Assembly (NCBI GenBank): GCA_964468125.1
Contig: CAYXVF010000171.1
Span: 1-8,137 of the forward strand
Direction: 5' to 3'
DNA length: 8,137 nt
DNA from: CAYXVF01 sp964468125
Lineage (GTDB): Bacteria; Myxococcota; XYA12-FULL-58-9; CAYXVF01
Each line of letters opens with the position of its first letter. Within the stretch, counting starts at the first letter, position 1. A model generated the notes under the pieces. That model ran no database searches. It saw only the letters and a list, made by a program, of their open reading frames with translations, and was not told the DNA's origin. A program made the translations under genes and the position numbers. This document shows positions 1 to 5,790 of this stretch, piece after piece.

Positions 1-163
1 TGTTTTCGAGACGCGTCGATGAGAACTGTCCACAGAACTGGGGCATAGGCATGGTTGTGCCGTGGATTCGCGTGTCCGCCCAGCGTGTCTCCCAGCGATC
101 GAGATACGCTTGTGCCTCCTTGAGGCTCTCGATACGAGCGACGACCAAAGTCGCGGTACGCCG
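1..163 (-). pseudogene. IS21-type transposase (IstA) C-terminal fragment
   Basis: Read on the minus strand from 163 downwards, this frame gives a stretch containing ESLKEAQAYLDRWE followed by RWADTRIHGTT. This matches the conserved segment just after the DDE catalytic domain of IS21-family IstA transposases. The frame has no start codon and is closed upstream by TGA at 164-166, so the catalytic domain is absent. After HGTT, where IstA normally continues with a Lys/Arg-Gln segment, the residues no longer look like the family (from about position 58 to the edge), so the homology may end inside the window. IstA cuts and joins the ends of the element together with the ATPase IstB, and nothing active can remain here. 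Family call by recognition of the motif; no search was run. Confidence 0.6.
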
Positions 164-172
164 TCAATGTCC

Positions 173-406
173 TCAGCCAAGCACTCTTTGGCCGGTTTTG
201 CGGTGATCTTCTATGGCCGGATTTGGGTGATCACCGAGGCCCGGCTGGCGAGCCTTACGCAGCAAACGAAGTGCATGTTTGCGGTGCACCCCGCTTGTCC
301 TGCAAATCTCGTCCAGAATCTCCGATTTCTCCCGACGACTACTCGCTGCGTCGTAGCGTCGCTGTATCGCGCCTACGTACTCCTGAATCGCTCCAGAACT
401 CATCAT
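173..406 (-). pseudogene. Integrase-type transposase, N-terminal fragment
   Basis: The 77-residue frame starts at ATG 406. Residues 1-55 (MMSSGAIQEYVGAIQRRY, then the REKSEILDEICR and SGVHRKHALRLLRKARQP segments) resemble the N-terminal helix-turn-helix region of DDE integrase-type transposases in which 'ILDE-C-TG-HRK-AIRLL' is the hallmark. Such proteins are normally several hundred residues long, and here the DDE domain is missing. From residue ~56 (about position 241) the frame runs through the short repeats at 189-232 and ends at TGA 173-175, so the last ~20 residues are not transposase. The break suggests an insertion or deletion that removed the rest of the gene. Upstream lie paired repeats at 428-497 that may be the element's own end. 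Not functional. Confidence 0.6.
189..232. repeat. Two direct repeats, candidate IS21-type end repeats
   Basis: Two near-identical copies lie 5 bp apart: TGGCCGGTTTTGCGGTGATC (189-208) and TGGCCGGATTTGGGTGATC (214-232), differing by one substitution-type change and a one-base indel. They sit exactly between the truncated integrase-type transposase and the IstA fragment. IS21-family elements carry multiple short repeats near each end that bind the transposase, so these are best read as the remaining end of the IS21-type element. That link is inference from position and general resemblance. Confidence 0.5.
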
Positions 407-427
407 GGCCCCATATTTCGGGCCAGC

Positions 428-497
428 TCGGTAACCAGGAATTGTGAGTCAACGATTCGCTAAATCTGGCGCTTCGGTAACCTTAATTGTGAGTCAA
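428..497. repeat. Paired direct repeats upstream of the transposase remnant
   Basis: The motif TCGGTAACC-(AGG/TT)-AATTGTGAGTCAA occurs at 428-452 and again at 474-497, about 45 bp apart, in the same orientation. The two copies agree except for the central AGG/TT difference. They lie just upstream of the transposase start at 406 and fit duplicated end-binding sites of that mobile element, whose outer boundary would then be near 497-510. The matching other end is not in the window. Confidence 0.5.
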
Positions 498-894
498 TTC
501 GGATTCCGATCGGAGATGCAACGACACGCAACCTTTTCTTTGTAGGCGCCGATACCTCACGAACCACACGCATTCCGGCGTGTGTTCCCCCCAAACTCTT
601 CAACCGACTTCGGAGGCTCACCCATGGCTTCGCCGCGCCACGCGAAGCGTCGCATCGATCCATCTAGCGCTCCTGGGGGGAGCTCCGCGGACCGATCCGT
701 GCTGCGCACGCCGAGGGTGCGACCCAGGCCGCCGGTCTACGCTCTTTGCCAACTCTATCCGCACACCCGGACATTCTTCCGCGGGCACTGAGCTTTCGAT
801 TCGCACGCACGCGGACTGTCGGACAGGGCTGCTACGACCTCTTTCCCTGTTCAACACGAGTCGGGGCGAGTGCCCTGTGAGTCCGGAGGAAGAC
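498..894. other. Intergenic stretch without a convincing gene
   Basis: About 400 bases separate the transposon debris from the start at 895. The frame of the 895 gene is open back to 580, but the added residues are Arg/Ser/Pro-rich and low in complexity, as expected of a GC-rich chance frame. A 55-codon frame at 624-791 has a GGAGG (612-616) seven bases before its ATG, but its product (Arg/Pro-rich, no recognisable motif) does not look like a real protein. No clear terminator or palindrome was seen. The promoter of the 895 gene presumably lies in the right half. Confidence 0.4.
885..890 (+). promoter_or_regulatory. Ribosome binding site fixing the start at 895
   Basis: GGAGGA ends four bases before ATG 895. 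It is the strongest Shine-Dalgarno match upstream of any in-frame start of this gene and argues against the longer frame that begins at 580. Confidence 0.7.
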
Positions 895-1587
895 ATGAGC
901 GAAACCCGTCGCAAGTCCCGCAGCGAAGTCGAAATGGAAGTTCAGCTCGAGCAGCTCGACCCGGCGAGCCCGCGCTACGAGGTTCTCCTCGCCGCACGTG
1001 ACTTCAAGGCGTCGTGGATCGCGCTCGGCGAGAAGCTCACCAAGGTACGGGAGAGCAACGCCTTTACCGCCTGGGGCTATTCGGATTTCGAGACCTATTG
1101 CCGAAGGGAGTTGCACATCAAGCGCGATACGGCGAACAAGCTGACCCGAAGCTACGCTTTCTTGCGCGATCACCAGCCGAATGTGCTCGAGAGCCCGTCC
1201 CAGGCGCGAGAGCTGCCGCCTCTCGACGTCGTCGACCTGCTCTCGCGGGCGCGGGAGAAGGCTACGGTGAGCGACGAGCAATTCGATGAGATTCGACGCG
1301 ATGTCTTCGCCGAGGACCAACCGCCGCCGTCTCGCGCCGCGGTGGTCAAGCGCTTTCGCGAGGTGGACCCAGACGCCTTCAAGACGCCGAAGAAGCCAGC
1401 GGTCAAACCCGGGGATGGCGGCCCGGCGGAGGTCAAGAAAGCGCTGCTCCTAGCGGAGCGTCTGGGGACGGTTCTCGAGGCCCTGACCGTGAGCGATCAC
1501 TCGAAGGGAGCGGTTCAGAGCCTCGTCGCCGAGCTCAAACGAATGTTCGAGAACGCCGCCGATGCGCCGATGAAGAAGAGCGCCTGA
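895..1587 (+). CDS. Probable DNA-binding (helix-turn-helix-like) protein, 230 aa
   Basis: I do not recognise a named family. The protein is soluble, highly charged, and has no signal peptide or membrane segment. Residues 28-90 form the core: an AARDFKASWIALGEKL helix, then WGYSDFETYCRREL followed by HIKRDTANKLTRSYAFL. The 'F-x-x-YCR-EL-[hydrophobic]-R-A-L' layout resembles the recognition-helix region of plasmid and phage proteins in which a short helix-turn-helix follows a 'W-x-x-Y' segment, so DNA binding is a reasonable inference. A Pro-rich hinge (about 140-180, including KTPKKPAVKPG) leads to a C-terminal helical segment (180-225). The start at 895 is chosen from its ribosome binding site. 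The gene ends with TGA only 17 bases before the 1605 gene, so the two may be cotranscribed, though their products look unrelated. Confidence 0.7.
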   Translation: MSETRRKSRSEVEMEVQLEQLDPASPRYEVLLAARDFKASWIALGEKLTKVRESNAFTAWGYSDFETYCRRELHIKRDTANKLTRSYAFLRDHQPNVLESPSQARELPPLDVVDLLSRAREKATVSDEQFDEIRRDVFAEDQPPPSRAAVVKRFREVDPDAFKTPKKPAVKPGDGGPAEVKKALLLAERLGTVLEALTVSDHSKGAVQSLVAELKRMFENAADAPMKKSA

Positions 1588-1604
1588 GCCGCGTCTCAAC
1601 TCCC

Positions 1605-2036
1605 ATGCGTCGGCTTCTCTTCCTCGCCGTCTTTCTGGTTCCCTCTCTCGCATCGGCCGATGCGGGGGACTTGCAGCTGGAGCTCGCGGGGGGCTACCGC
1701 ACCCGGAGCTTGGCGGATGTGCTCGTCGGGGGGACGATCGGCCTGAGCGACTTTTTCGCAGCACGGGCGCGCGTCGGAGCTCGATTGGGGGACCAGCCGC
1801 TCGCCGGTCGCCTCGAGCTGACCGTTGCTTACGCTTTTGATGTGCTGACGCTCGTGCCCGAGCTCTCCGCCGGCGTCGCGCTCGATGTGGACGAAGTGGA
1901 TGCGATCCTCACCGGCCTCGCGTTCCTTAGCCTGCGCCGCTACGTTAGTCGGGACGGTTTTGTCGCCCTTGAGCTCGGCGGCGAGCTGGGCCCTGATGAC
2001 CGAGCCTTTCTGGCTCGTTTGGTTTGGGGTTTCTAA
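1605..2036 (+). CDS. Small exported beta-barrel-like outer-membrane protein
   Basis: The 143-residue product begins with a clear Sec signal peptide (MRRLLFLAVFLVPSLASA, cleavage after residue 18). The rest alternates polar and hydrophobic residues in about seven short amphipathic strands with Gly/Leu/Ala/Arg and ends in ...RLVWGF. A terminal Phe preceded by alternating hydrophobics is the usual BAM recognition signal of outer-membrane barrels. At about 125 mature residues it is small even for an eight-strand barrel. It could instead be a short periplasmic beta protein. No enzyme motif is visible and I assign no substrate. The start lacks a strong ribosome binding site and lies 17 bases after the preceding stop, so translation may depend on that gene. 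It ends in TAA and converges with the minus-strand gene at 2137-2673. Confidence 0.65.
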   Translation: MRRLLFLAVFLVPSLASADAGDLQLELAGGYRTRSLADVLVGGTIGLSDFFAARARVGARLGDQPLAGRLELTVAYAFDVLTLVPELSAGVALDVDEVDAILTGLAFLSLRRYVSRDGFVALELGGELGPDDRAFLARLVWGF

Positions 2037-2039
2037 ATC

Positions 2040-2136
2040 CTTCGAATCTCTTGAGCTTTTCGAGGGCCCAGGCGCAGTCGGCGGTGGCGAGTGCGTGTTG
2101 GCACTCGGTGGCCCACTCTGCTTGGCACTCCTCGCG
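2040..2136 (-). other. Possible in-frame coding continuation after a TAG
   Basis: Directly after the TAG at 2137-2139, the same minus-strand frame continues as REECQAEWATECQ, then HALATADCAWALEKLKRFEG, a convincing helical protein stretch with mostly G/C third codon positions. It contains an imperfect eight-codon repeat (ECQAEWAT / ECQHALAT / ADCAWALE). The frame stays open to a TAA at 1945-1947 inside the opposing 1605-2036 gene. Beyond about 2036 it looks like the antisense shadow of that gene. This may be the old C-terminus of the upstream protein cut off by a nonsense change, or a read-through product. Confidence 0.4.
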
Positions 2137-2673
2137 CTAGAGTGCTGCTCGCAGCTCTTCGAGAAGGTCCCGGAGCCGGGCCTTGAGAGGAATGATCTCC
2201 GCCTGTCCCGGCGCGGTGAAAGCCCGACGGTAGAGGTCCTTTTGTGCAGCGTTTAGGGCCACTTGCAGCTCTTCCTGCTCGGCTCCGGCGGCGAGGAGGG
2301 CTCGGCTCAAACCCAGGAGCCCAAGGCGTAAAGCGGTGTCTGCGTCGGCCACCAATTTTTCTTCCATCGACTTTGGTGTGTCCGGGAGCCGCTCCAAGGC
2401 GCGTATGAGACCCCGAATTCGAGCGTTTCCCCAGCCTTGCTCGACGAACCAAGCTTCCACGCCCACTCGAGTCTGGTGCGAAGAGCGAATTTCCTTTTCC
2501 ACTGCGTAGAGCGTCCCCATCGCGAGGAGAAGGTCGCCATCGAGTGGCTCTTCGATCTCCTTTTGCCATTTAGTGACAAGAGCCGCGATTCGATCCGCGT
2601 GATCCTCCCGGAGAGAAGGGAGCTGCTTACGATAGAAGGGAGCGGCCAGCTCTTTGAGTCCAAAACGGTCCAT
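2137..2673 (-). CDS. Degenerate HD-superfamily-like protein
   Basis: The 178-residue soluble helical product starts at ATG 2673, with a GGGAAG about 12 bases upstream. Its layout follows small HD-domain phosphohydrolases: an N-terminal helix with 'H25-A-D-R', a helix at 47-60, a long helix 66-80, and the segment PDTPKSMEEKLVADADTALR, which matches the final 'P-S-EE-L-ADAD-L-LG' motif of the fold. However, where the metal-binding 'LLHDIG' should be the protein reads GTLYAVEK (53-60), and the usual 'I-x-x-H' before the ADAD motif is ALER. The metal ligands therefore appear largely lost, and a binding or regulatory role is more likely than hydrolysis. The C-terminus (160-178) is a Leu-rich helix ended by TAG, after which the frame continues as plausible protein. 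It is divergent from the 2787 gene and may share its control region. HD assignment is by eye. Confidence 0.55.
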   Translation of the reverse strand: MDRFGLKELAAPFYRKQLPSLREDHADRIAALVTKWQKEIEEPLDGDLLLAMGTLYAVEKEIRSSHQTRVGVEAWFVEQGWGNARIRGLIRALERLPDTPKSMEEKLVADADTALRLGLLGLSRALLAAGAEQEELQVALNAAQKDLYRRAFTAPGQAEIIPLKARLRDLLEELRAAL

Positions 2674-2717
2674 GCCACTCAGCTTCCCTTTTTGACGACT
2701 CGATGTTTTTCTTGTTG

Positions 2718-2734
2718 CAAGGATCTGATCCTTG
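2718..2734. promoter_or_regulatory. Perfect 17-bp palindrome, candidate operator
   Basis: CAAGGATC-T-GATCCTTG is a perfect inverted repeat with 8-bp arms around one central base. It lies 44 bases from the minus-strand start at 2673 and 52 bases from the plus-strand start at 2787, the middle of the divergent control region. On the plus strand it fills the space between a TTGTTG (2712-2717) and an AGTAGT (2735-2740), weak -35/-10-like hexamers with 17-bp spacing. A dyad of this size with almost no loop suits a dimeric repressor or activator site rather than a terminator. Confidence 0.5.
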
Positions 2735-2786
2735 AGTAGTCTGAAAGAAGGGGTTGTCGTTCAACGAGGAGTCTGTTTCGATCCGC

Positions 2787-3392
2787 ATGAGAAGTACACG
2801 TTTGATCCTGAGCAGCAATCTTCGAGAGTTTTTCAGGGACGAAATCACAGGTGCCGCCGATTCACTCGGTTTCGATCTCGACGATTTCCTCGAATACTAC
2901 GTCGTCAATCTTCTCTGCGATTTCAGCCGTTCCGACCAATCGCCCACTCCGGGGGAGGAGCCGCTCGCCTTCATTTACAAGCGTGCGGTCGAGGCAGCCC
3001 CTGCTGAACGCATTGGCCACCTCAAGGAGTTGGGCGACCTATCGCTCTACATCGCGGGTTTCTTCACCGAGTTCATCGAACGATCTCTCGTCGATATCGA
3101 ATACTACATTTCGATGGGTGGGAGTGCGTACGCAAACCTTTCTGATCTCCTCGGCGCGCAGCCGAATGGCGACACCTTTGCGGAGATCTACACGGGACTC
3201 GCGGATCGGTTTCCGGAACTCGTCGATCTGCTGAACGAGGTGAACGACCGTACGCGCGAGACCGAGCAAGACGCAGAGTTGCTACGACTGTACGACCGCT
3301 GGAAGCGTACGAAGAGTCAGCGCATCGAACGCAAGCTCACCGCCCGCGGTTTGATTCCGGTGGACTCTGGCACGGCGGAATTCGTTCAGTGA
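2787..3392 (+). CDS. Conserved hypothetical protein, first of a coupled pair
   Basis: The product is 201 residues from ATG 2787, or 212 if TTG 2754 is used. GAGGAG at 2766-2771 is rather far from the ATG, while the purine run before TTG 2754 is too close, so the start is uncertain. It is soluble and helical, with no signal peptide. Recognisable stretches are FYRD-like SSNLREFFRDEI near the N-terminus, EYYVVNLLCDFSR, the core KELGDLSLYIAGFFTEF with RSLVDIEYYISMGGSAYANL, a RFPELVDLLNEV segment, and LLRLYDRWKRTKS with ERKLTARGLIPV at the end. I recognise this as a protein type common in Myxococcota genomes but with no function known to me. The strong conservation-like pattern (aromatic pairs, Gly-Gly-Ser) suggests a defined fold. 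Its stop overlaps the next gene's start by four bases, indicating a shared role. Confidence 0.7.
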   Translation: MRSTRLILSSNLREFFRDEITGAADSLGFDLDDFLEYYVVNLLCDFSRSDQSPTPGEEPLAFIYKRAVEAAPAERIGHLKELGDLSLYIAGFFTEFIERSLVDIEYYISMGGSAYANLSDLLGAQPNGDTFAEIYTGLADRFPELVDLLNEVNDRTRETEQDAELLRLYDRWKRTKSQRIERKLTARGLIPVDSGTAEFVQ

Positions 3393-4036
3393 GAGCGCTT
3401 CGACGTTTGCAGCACACGCTCGAATCTCTTCATGATGTCGATGCCGGTGCCTGCGTCACTCAGTTTATCGTGGACGACGGCGTGCGAGAGGCGTTACCCG
3501 GCGCCAGAGAAGGACTTCCTGAACAGCTCTTCATTCATGAAAACGACGAAGCTCTGGACCTCGCCCTCTACCTCGACGAGGGAATGCTCGAGCACGTGGA
3601 ACGTGACCCCCCCTCGCGACGCCTTCACAGCGGCAATTTTGAGCCCTTTTGTGTCGTGCTCGAAGGGGTGAGTCATTTTGTGATGCTTGCCTGGCGGACG
3701 CAGCAAGAGCGGCCGGTGAGTGGCCTTGAGCTTGAGATTCAGGCGGAGGTCGACAAGTTCGTGGTTTCGTGGCTGCTTCTGGCGGAGCAGGGGGTCGCGC
3801 TGCGCTCCAGTGCGCATCTCTTACGTCGACGTTTGTTCGAGCAATGGTCTTTGAGAGACGACGTCGCGGACGACGAGGTCGATCGCTATCAGCACGCGAC
3901 GCGCTACGCCGCTTCTTTCTGTCGGGAGCTCTCTCACGCTCGCGGCCCGCGGGAAGTGCGCTCTCGCGTTCGCGAGTACTATCGCACCGGCCTCGCCGAG
4001 AAGGTGCGGCGATTCGAGCGACGCCGGGCGGCCTGA
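3389..4036 (+). CDS. Conserved hypothetical protein, second of a coupled pair
   Basis: GTG 3389 overlaps the TGA of the preceding gene (GTGA), a classic sign of translational coupling and usually of a stable functional pair. The 215-residue product is soluble, with no signal peptide. Visible segments are an N-terminal helix, a beta-rich middle (FIVDDGVREALP; QLFIHENDEALDLALYLDEG; PFCVVLEGVSHFVMLAWRTQ), an acidic helix ELEIQAEVDKFVVSWLLL, and a C-terminal helical segment with HATRYAASFCRELS and REYYRTGLAEKVRRFERR. The 'VLEGVSHF' and 'ATRYA-FCR-L' elements recur in my memory of Myxococcota proteins encoded beside homologues of the upstream gene. No catalytic motif can be named. The two proteins may form a complex; this rests on the overlap alone. 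Confidence 0.7.
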   Translation: MRALRRLQHTLESLHDVDAGACVTQFIVDDGVREALPGAREGLPEQLFIHENDEALDLALYLDEGMLEHVERDPPSRRLHSGNFEPFCVVLEGVSHFVMLAWRTQQERPVSGLELEIQAEVDKFVVSWLLLAEQGVALRSSAHLLRRRLFEQWSLRDDVADDEVDRYQHATRYAASFCRELSHARGPREVRSRVREYYRTGLAEKVRRFERRRAA

Positions 4037-4113
4037 GCCGGGTTCCGCCGAGGTTCCTTGAATGCCGGGACAGTCCGGTGCCATAGAGGGACCCTCAACC
4101 GAGAGGCTCTATC

Positions 4114-5647
4114 ATGCGTCGATGTCTTCCCGTTCTTGCTTCGACTGTTCTCGCGCTGGGTCTGCTCGCCTGTGGATCGGACGGCACCTCCGGGAACGAT
4201 GAGTCGAGCACTCCGACGGACAACGGCAATTCGAACGACAACGCCAATTCGAACGACAACGCCAATACGAACGACAACGCCAATACGAACGACAACGCCA
4301 ATACGAACGACAACGCCAATACNNNNNNNNNNNNNNNNNNNNNNNNNNNNNNNNNNNNNNNNNNNNNNNNNNNNNNNNNNNNNNNNNNNNNNNNNNNNNN
4401 NNNNNNNNNNNNNNNNNNNNNNGAACGACAACGGCAACACAAACGACAGCCGCTGGCCGATCGAACGCGTGACGGTTGGGAGCGGCAACGTAGAGAGTGA
4501 CGCCAACGCCAATACGCTCGCGTTGTCACAGACCGGGCGCTATGCGCTCTTTCGGTCGCCCGCCTCAAACGTATCGACCCCCGCGCCGGTGGGAGTCGGA
4601 CTATTCCGTCGAGACCGGGAGACCGACACGACAATCCTGGTGAGCTTGAACGATTCTGATGCTGCGATGGGCACCCTGGACTCCGTGGGCATCTCCGATG
4701 ACGGCCAAACGATCCTCTTCGAGGGCCGGCGGGATGATTTCGACGGCGACATTAGCTCCGCCAAGTCGCTCTTTGTACGCGATGTGGTTGCGGGGACGAC
4801 GGAGCTCGTCGGGCTCACCGACGACGATGCACGCGTCATCGGCGATGTCGATGACGGCGCACTTTCCGGCTACGGCACGGTCGTGGCGTTCACTTCCTCG
4901 GGGCTGAATCTTCCAGCCGACAACGGTAAGGATCACCTCTATCTCCGAGATCTCATGGCGGACAGCACGACTCTCGTGTCGACGGTCAATGGCAGTTTAT
5001 TGAACCAGGCATCTCTTCGTCCTCAGCTCGACGATGACGGCGACCGGGTGGTCTTCGAATCCCAAGCGACGAATCCAGAGCTCGGCTCGAACGGGCTCAG
5101 ACAGATCTTCCTGGTTGAGTTCGGCAACGACCCGGTCCTCATCAGTGCCGACGATATGGGCACGCCCGGCAATTCGATTTCCCAGTATCCGGCGATTTCT
5201 GGCGATGGTCGCTATGTCGCCTATCACAGCACGGCGGACAATCTGGTGGATGGGGTGACGGATGGTCAACCGCACCTGTATCTTCACGATACGCAGACCG
5301 GCGCGACCGTCGTCGCGAGCGTTGACGACGGCGGTGCGGTGGTCAGCGCTACGCCGGAGCCACCGGGGATCTCGGACGACGGGCGCTACCTGACCTTCGT
5401 GACCACCGCGGTCATCGGCGACGACGTTGATGGCCAGGCGGATGTCTATCGCTACGACCGCGTCAGCGGGACCTCGGAGCGCGTGAGCCTGCGCTACGAC
5501 TTTGGCGACCCGGCCATCAGTAGCCTCGAGGGGACGCTTTCCGGCGACGGTTACGTCGTCGGCTTCCTCACCCCGTCCCTCGGCATGGTCGAGGAACAGG
5601 TGGAGCAATACAACGAAGGCTACGTGGTGACGTTCCCGGCGGACTGA
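4114..5647 (+). CDS. Lipoprotein with Asn/Asp repeat linker and seven-repeat beta-propeller
   Basis: ATG 4114 follows GAGAGG (4101-4106). The product starts with a lipoprotein signal (MRRCLPVLASTVLALGLLAC; lipobox LLAC, lipidated Cys20), so the protein is membrane-anchored and exposed to the periplasm or surface. A flexible linker of repeated N-D-N-A-N-(T/S) follows, interrupted by the 100-N gap. After the gap come about 400 residues of seven TolB/PD40-like repeats, each centred on a 'SxDGRYVAF'-type turn: SQTGRYALF, SDDGQTILF, SGYGTVVAF, DDDGDRVVF, SGDGRYVAY, SDDGRYLTF, SGDGYVVGF. This predicts a seven-bladed propeller. Strand pairs such as LYLHDTQTGATVVAS follow most of them. The Asp-rich loops may bind calcium. 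The apparent frame change across the gap comes from the arbitrary N count: joined directly, the codon across the gap reads ACG and the frame is intact. Likely a surface or periplasmic binding or scaffold protein; the ligand is unknown. Confidence 0.8.
4216..4447 (+). repeat. 18-bp in-frame tandem repeat array, interrupted by the gap
   Basis: The unit AACGACAACGCCAATACG (Asn-Asp-Asn-Ala-Asn-Thr) repeats with 18-bp period from about 4216. Early units carry Gly or Ser variants (GGC, TCG); the units nearest the gap are identical. The array resumes at 4423 with a divergent unit (Gly for Ala, ACA for ACG) and ends with the Asn-Asp at 4442-4447, just before the Ser-Arg-Trp that opens the folded domain. 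It encodes the linker of the lipoprotein and is the likely cause of the assembly gap. Confidence 0.85.
4323..4422. other. Assembly gap of 100 N
   Basis: Exactly 100 unknown bases, the conventional placeholder for a gap of unknown size. Both flanks are the same tandem repeat. The left flank ends in AC and the right begins with G, completing a Thr codon ACG, so the true missing length is probably a multiple of 18. Confidence 0.9.
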
Positions 5648-5688
5648 CGGCGTCGCGGCCGCGCGCCCGCCGCCGCACGGGTCCTCGT

Positions 5689-5790
5689 TCAAGGGCCTAC
5701 ATCGCCGCTCGCATTGTTGGAGTAACTGTTACCACTTTCATTGAAGGTGCCCTCCGCGCAGACGCCCCAGCCGGCGCTGTGGCGTTGCCT
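5689..5790 (-). other. Out-of-frame original C-terminus of the beta-helix protein
   Basis: In the frame shifted by one base from the long minus-strand gene, this stretch reads AGWGVCAEGTFNESGNSYSN then NASGDVGP, ended by TGA at 5689-5691. Its 'G-C-EGTF-ESGN-YSNN' pattern is a typical last turn of a beta-helix, whereas the annotated frame ends in a basic, non-helix tail (ARRAPSMKVVTVTPTMRAAM). Compared with the earlier turn NGTSEAPVRIQGDAQS, about a dozen residues after NATAP appear missing, so a small out-of-frame deletion is likely. Confidence 0.55.

Noticed and set aside
624..791. 55-codon frame with a GGAGG upstream
   Set aside because: The product has no recognisable pattern and the region looks non-coding; a single ribosome-site match is weak evidence.
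580..894. N-terminal extension of the 895-1587 gene
   Set aside because: Added residues are low-complexity Arg/Ser/Pro-rich and the GGAGGA at 885-890 points to ATG 895.
832..1320. Minus-strand open frame of 162 codons
   Set aside because: Antisense shadow of the 895-1587 gene, which has better codon pattern and a ribosome site.
2033..2569. Minus-strand open frame of 178 codons overlapping the HD-like gene
   Set aside because: Arg/Gly/Pro-rich without structure; the alternative frame carries the HD-like motifs.
4086..4096. GAGGG-A-CCCTC hairpin before the 4114 lipoprotein
   Set aside because: Five-base arms with a one-base loop are too short to support an operator or terminator call on their own.
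4058..4322. Upstream part of the plus-strand frame that continues after the gap
   Set aside because: It lacks a lipoprotein signal and encodes monotonous RTTTPI repeats; the frame match is produced by the arbitrary 100-N length. ATG 4114 is the true start.
4216..4447. Possible CRISPR array
   Set aside because: Units are contiguous 18-bp in-frame coding repeats with no spacers.
5648..5688. Terminator between the convergent genes
   Set aside because: Only generic GC-rich palindromes such as GCGGCCGC are present, with no stable stem followed by a T run on either strand.
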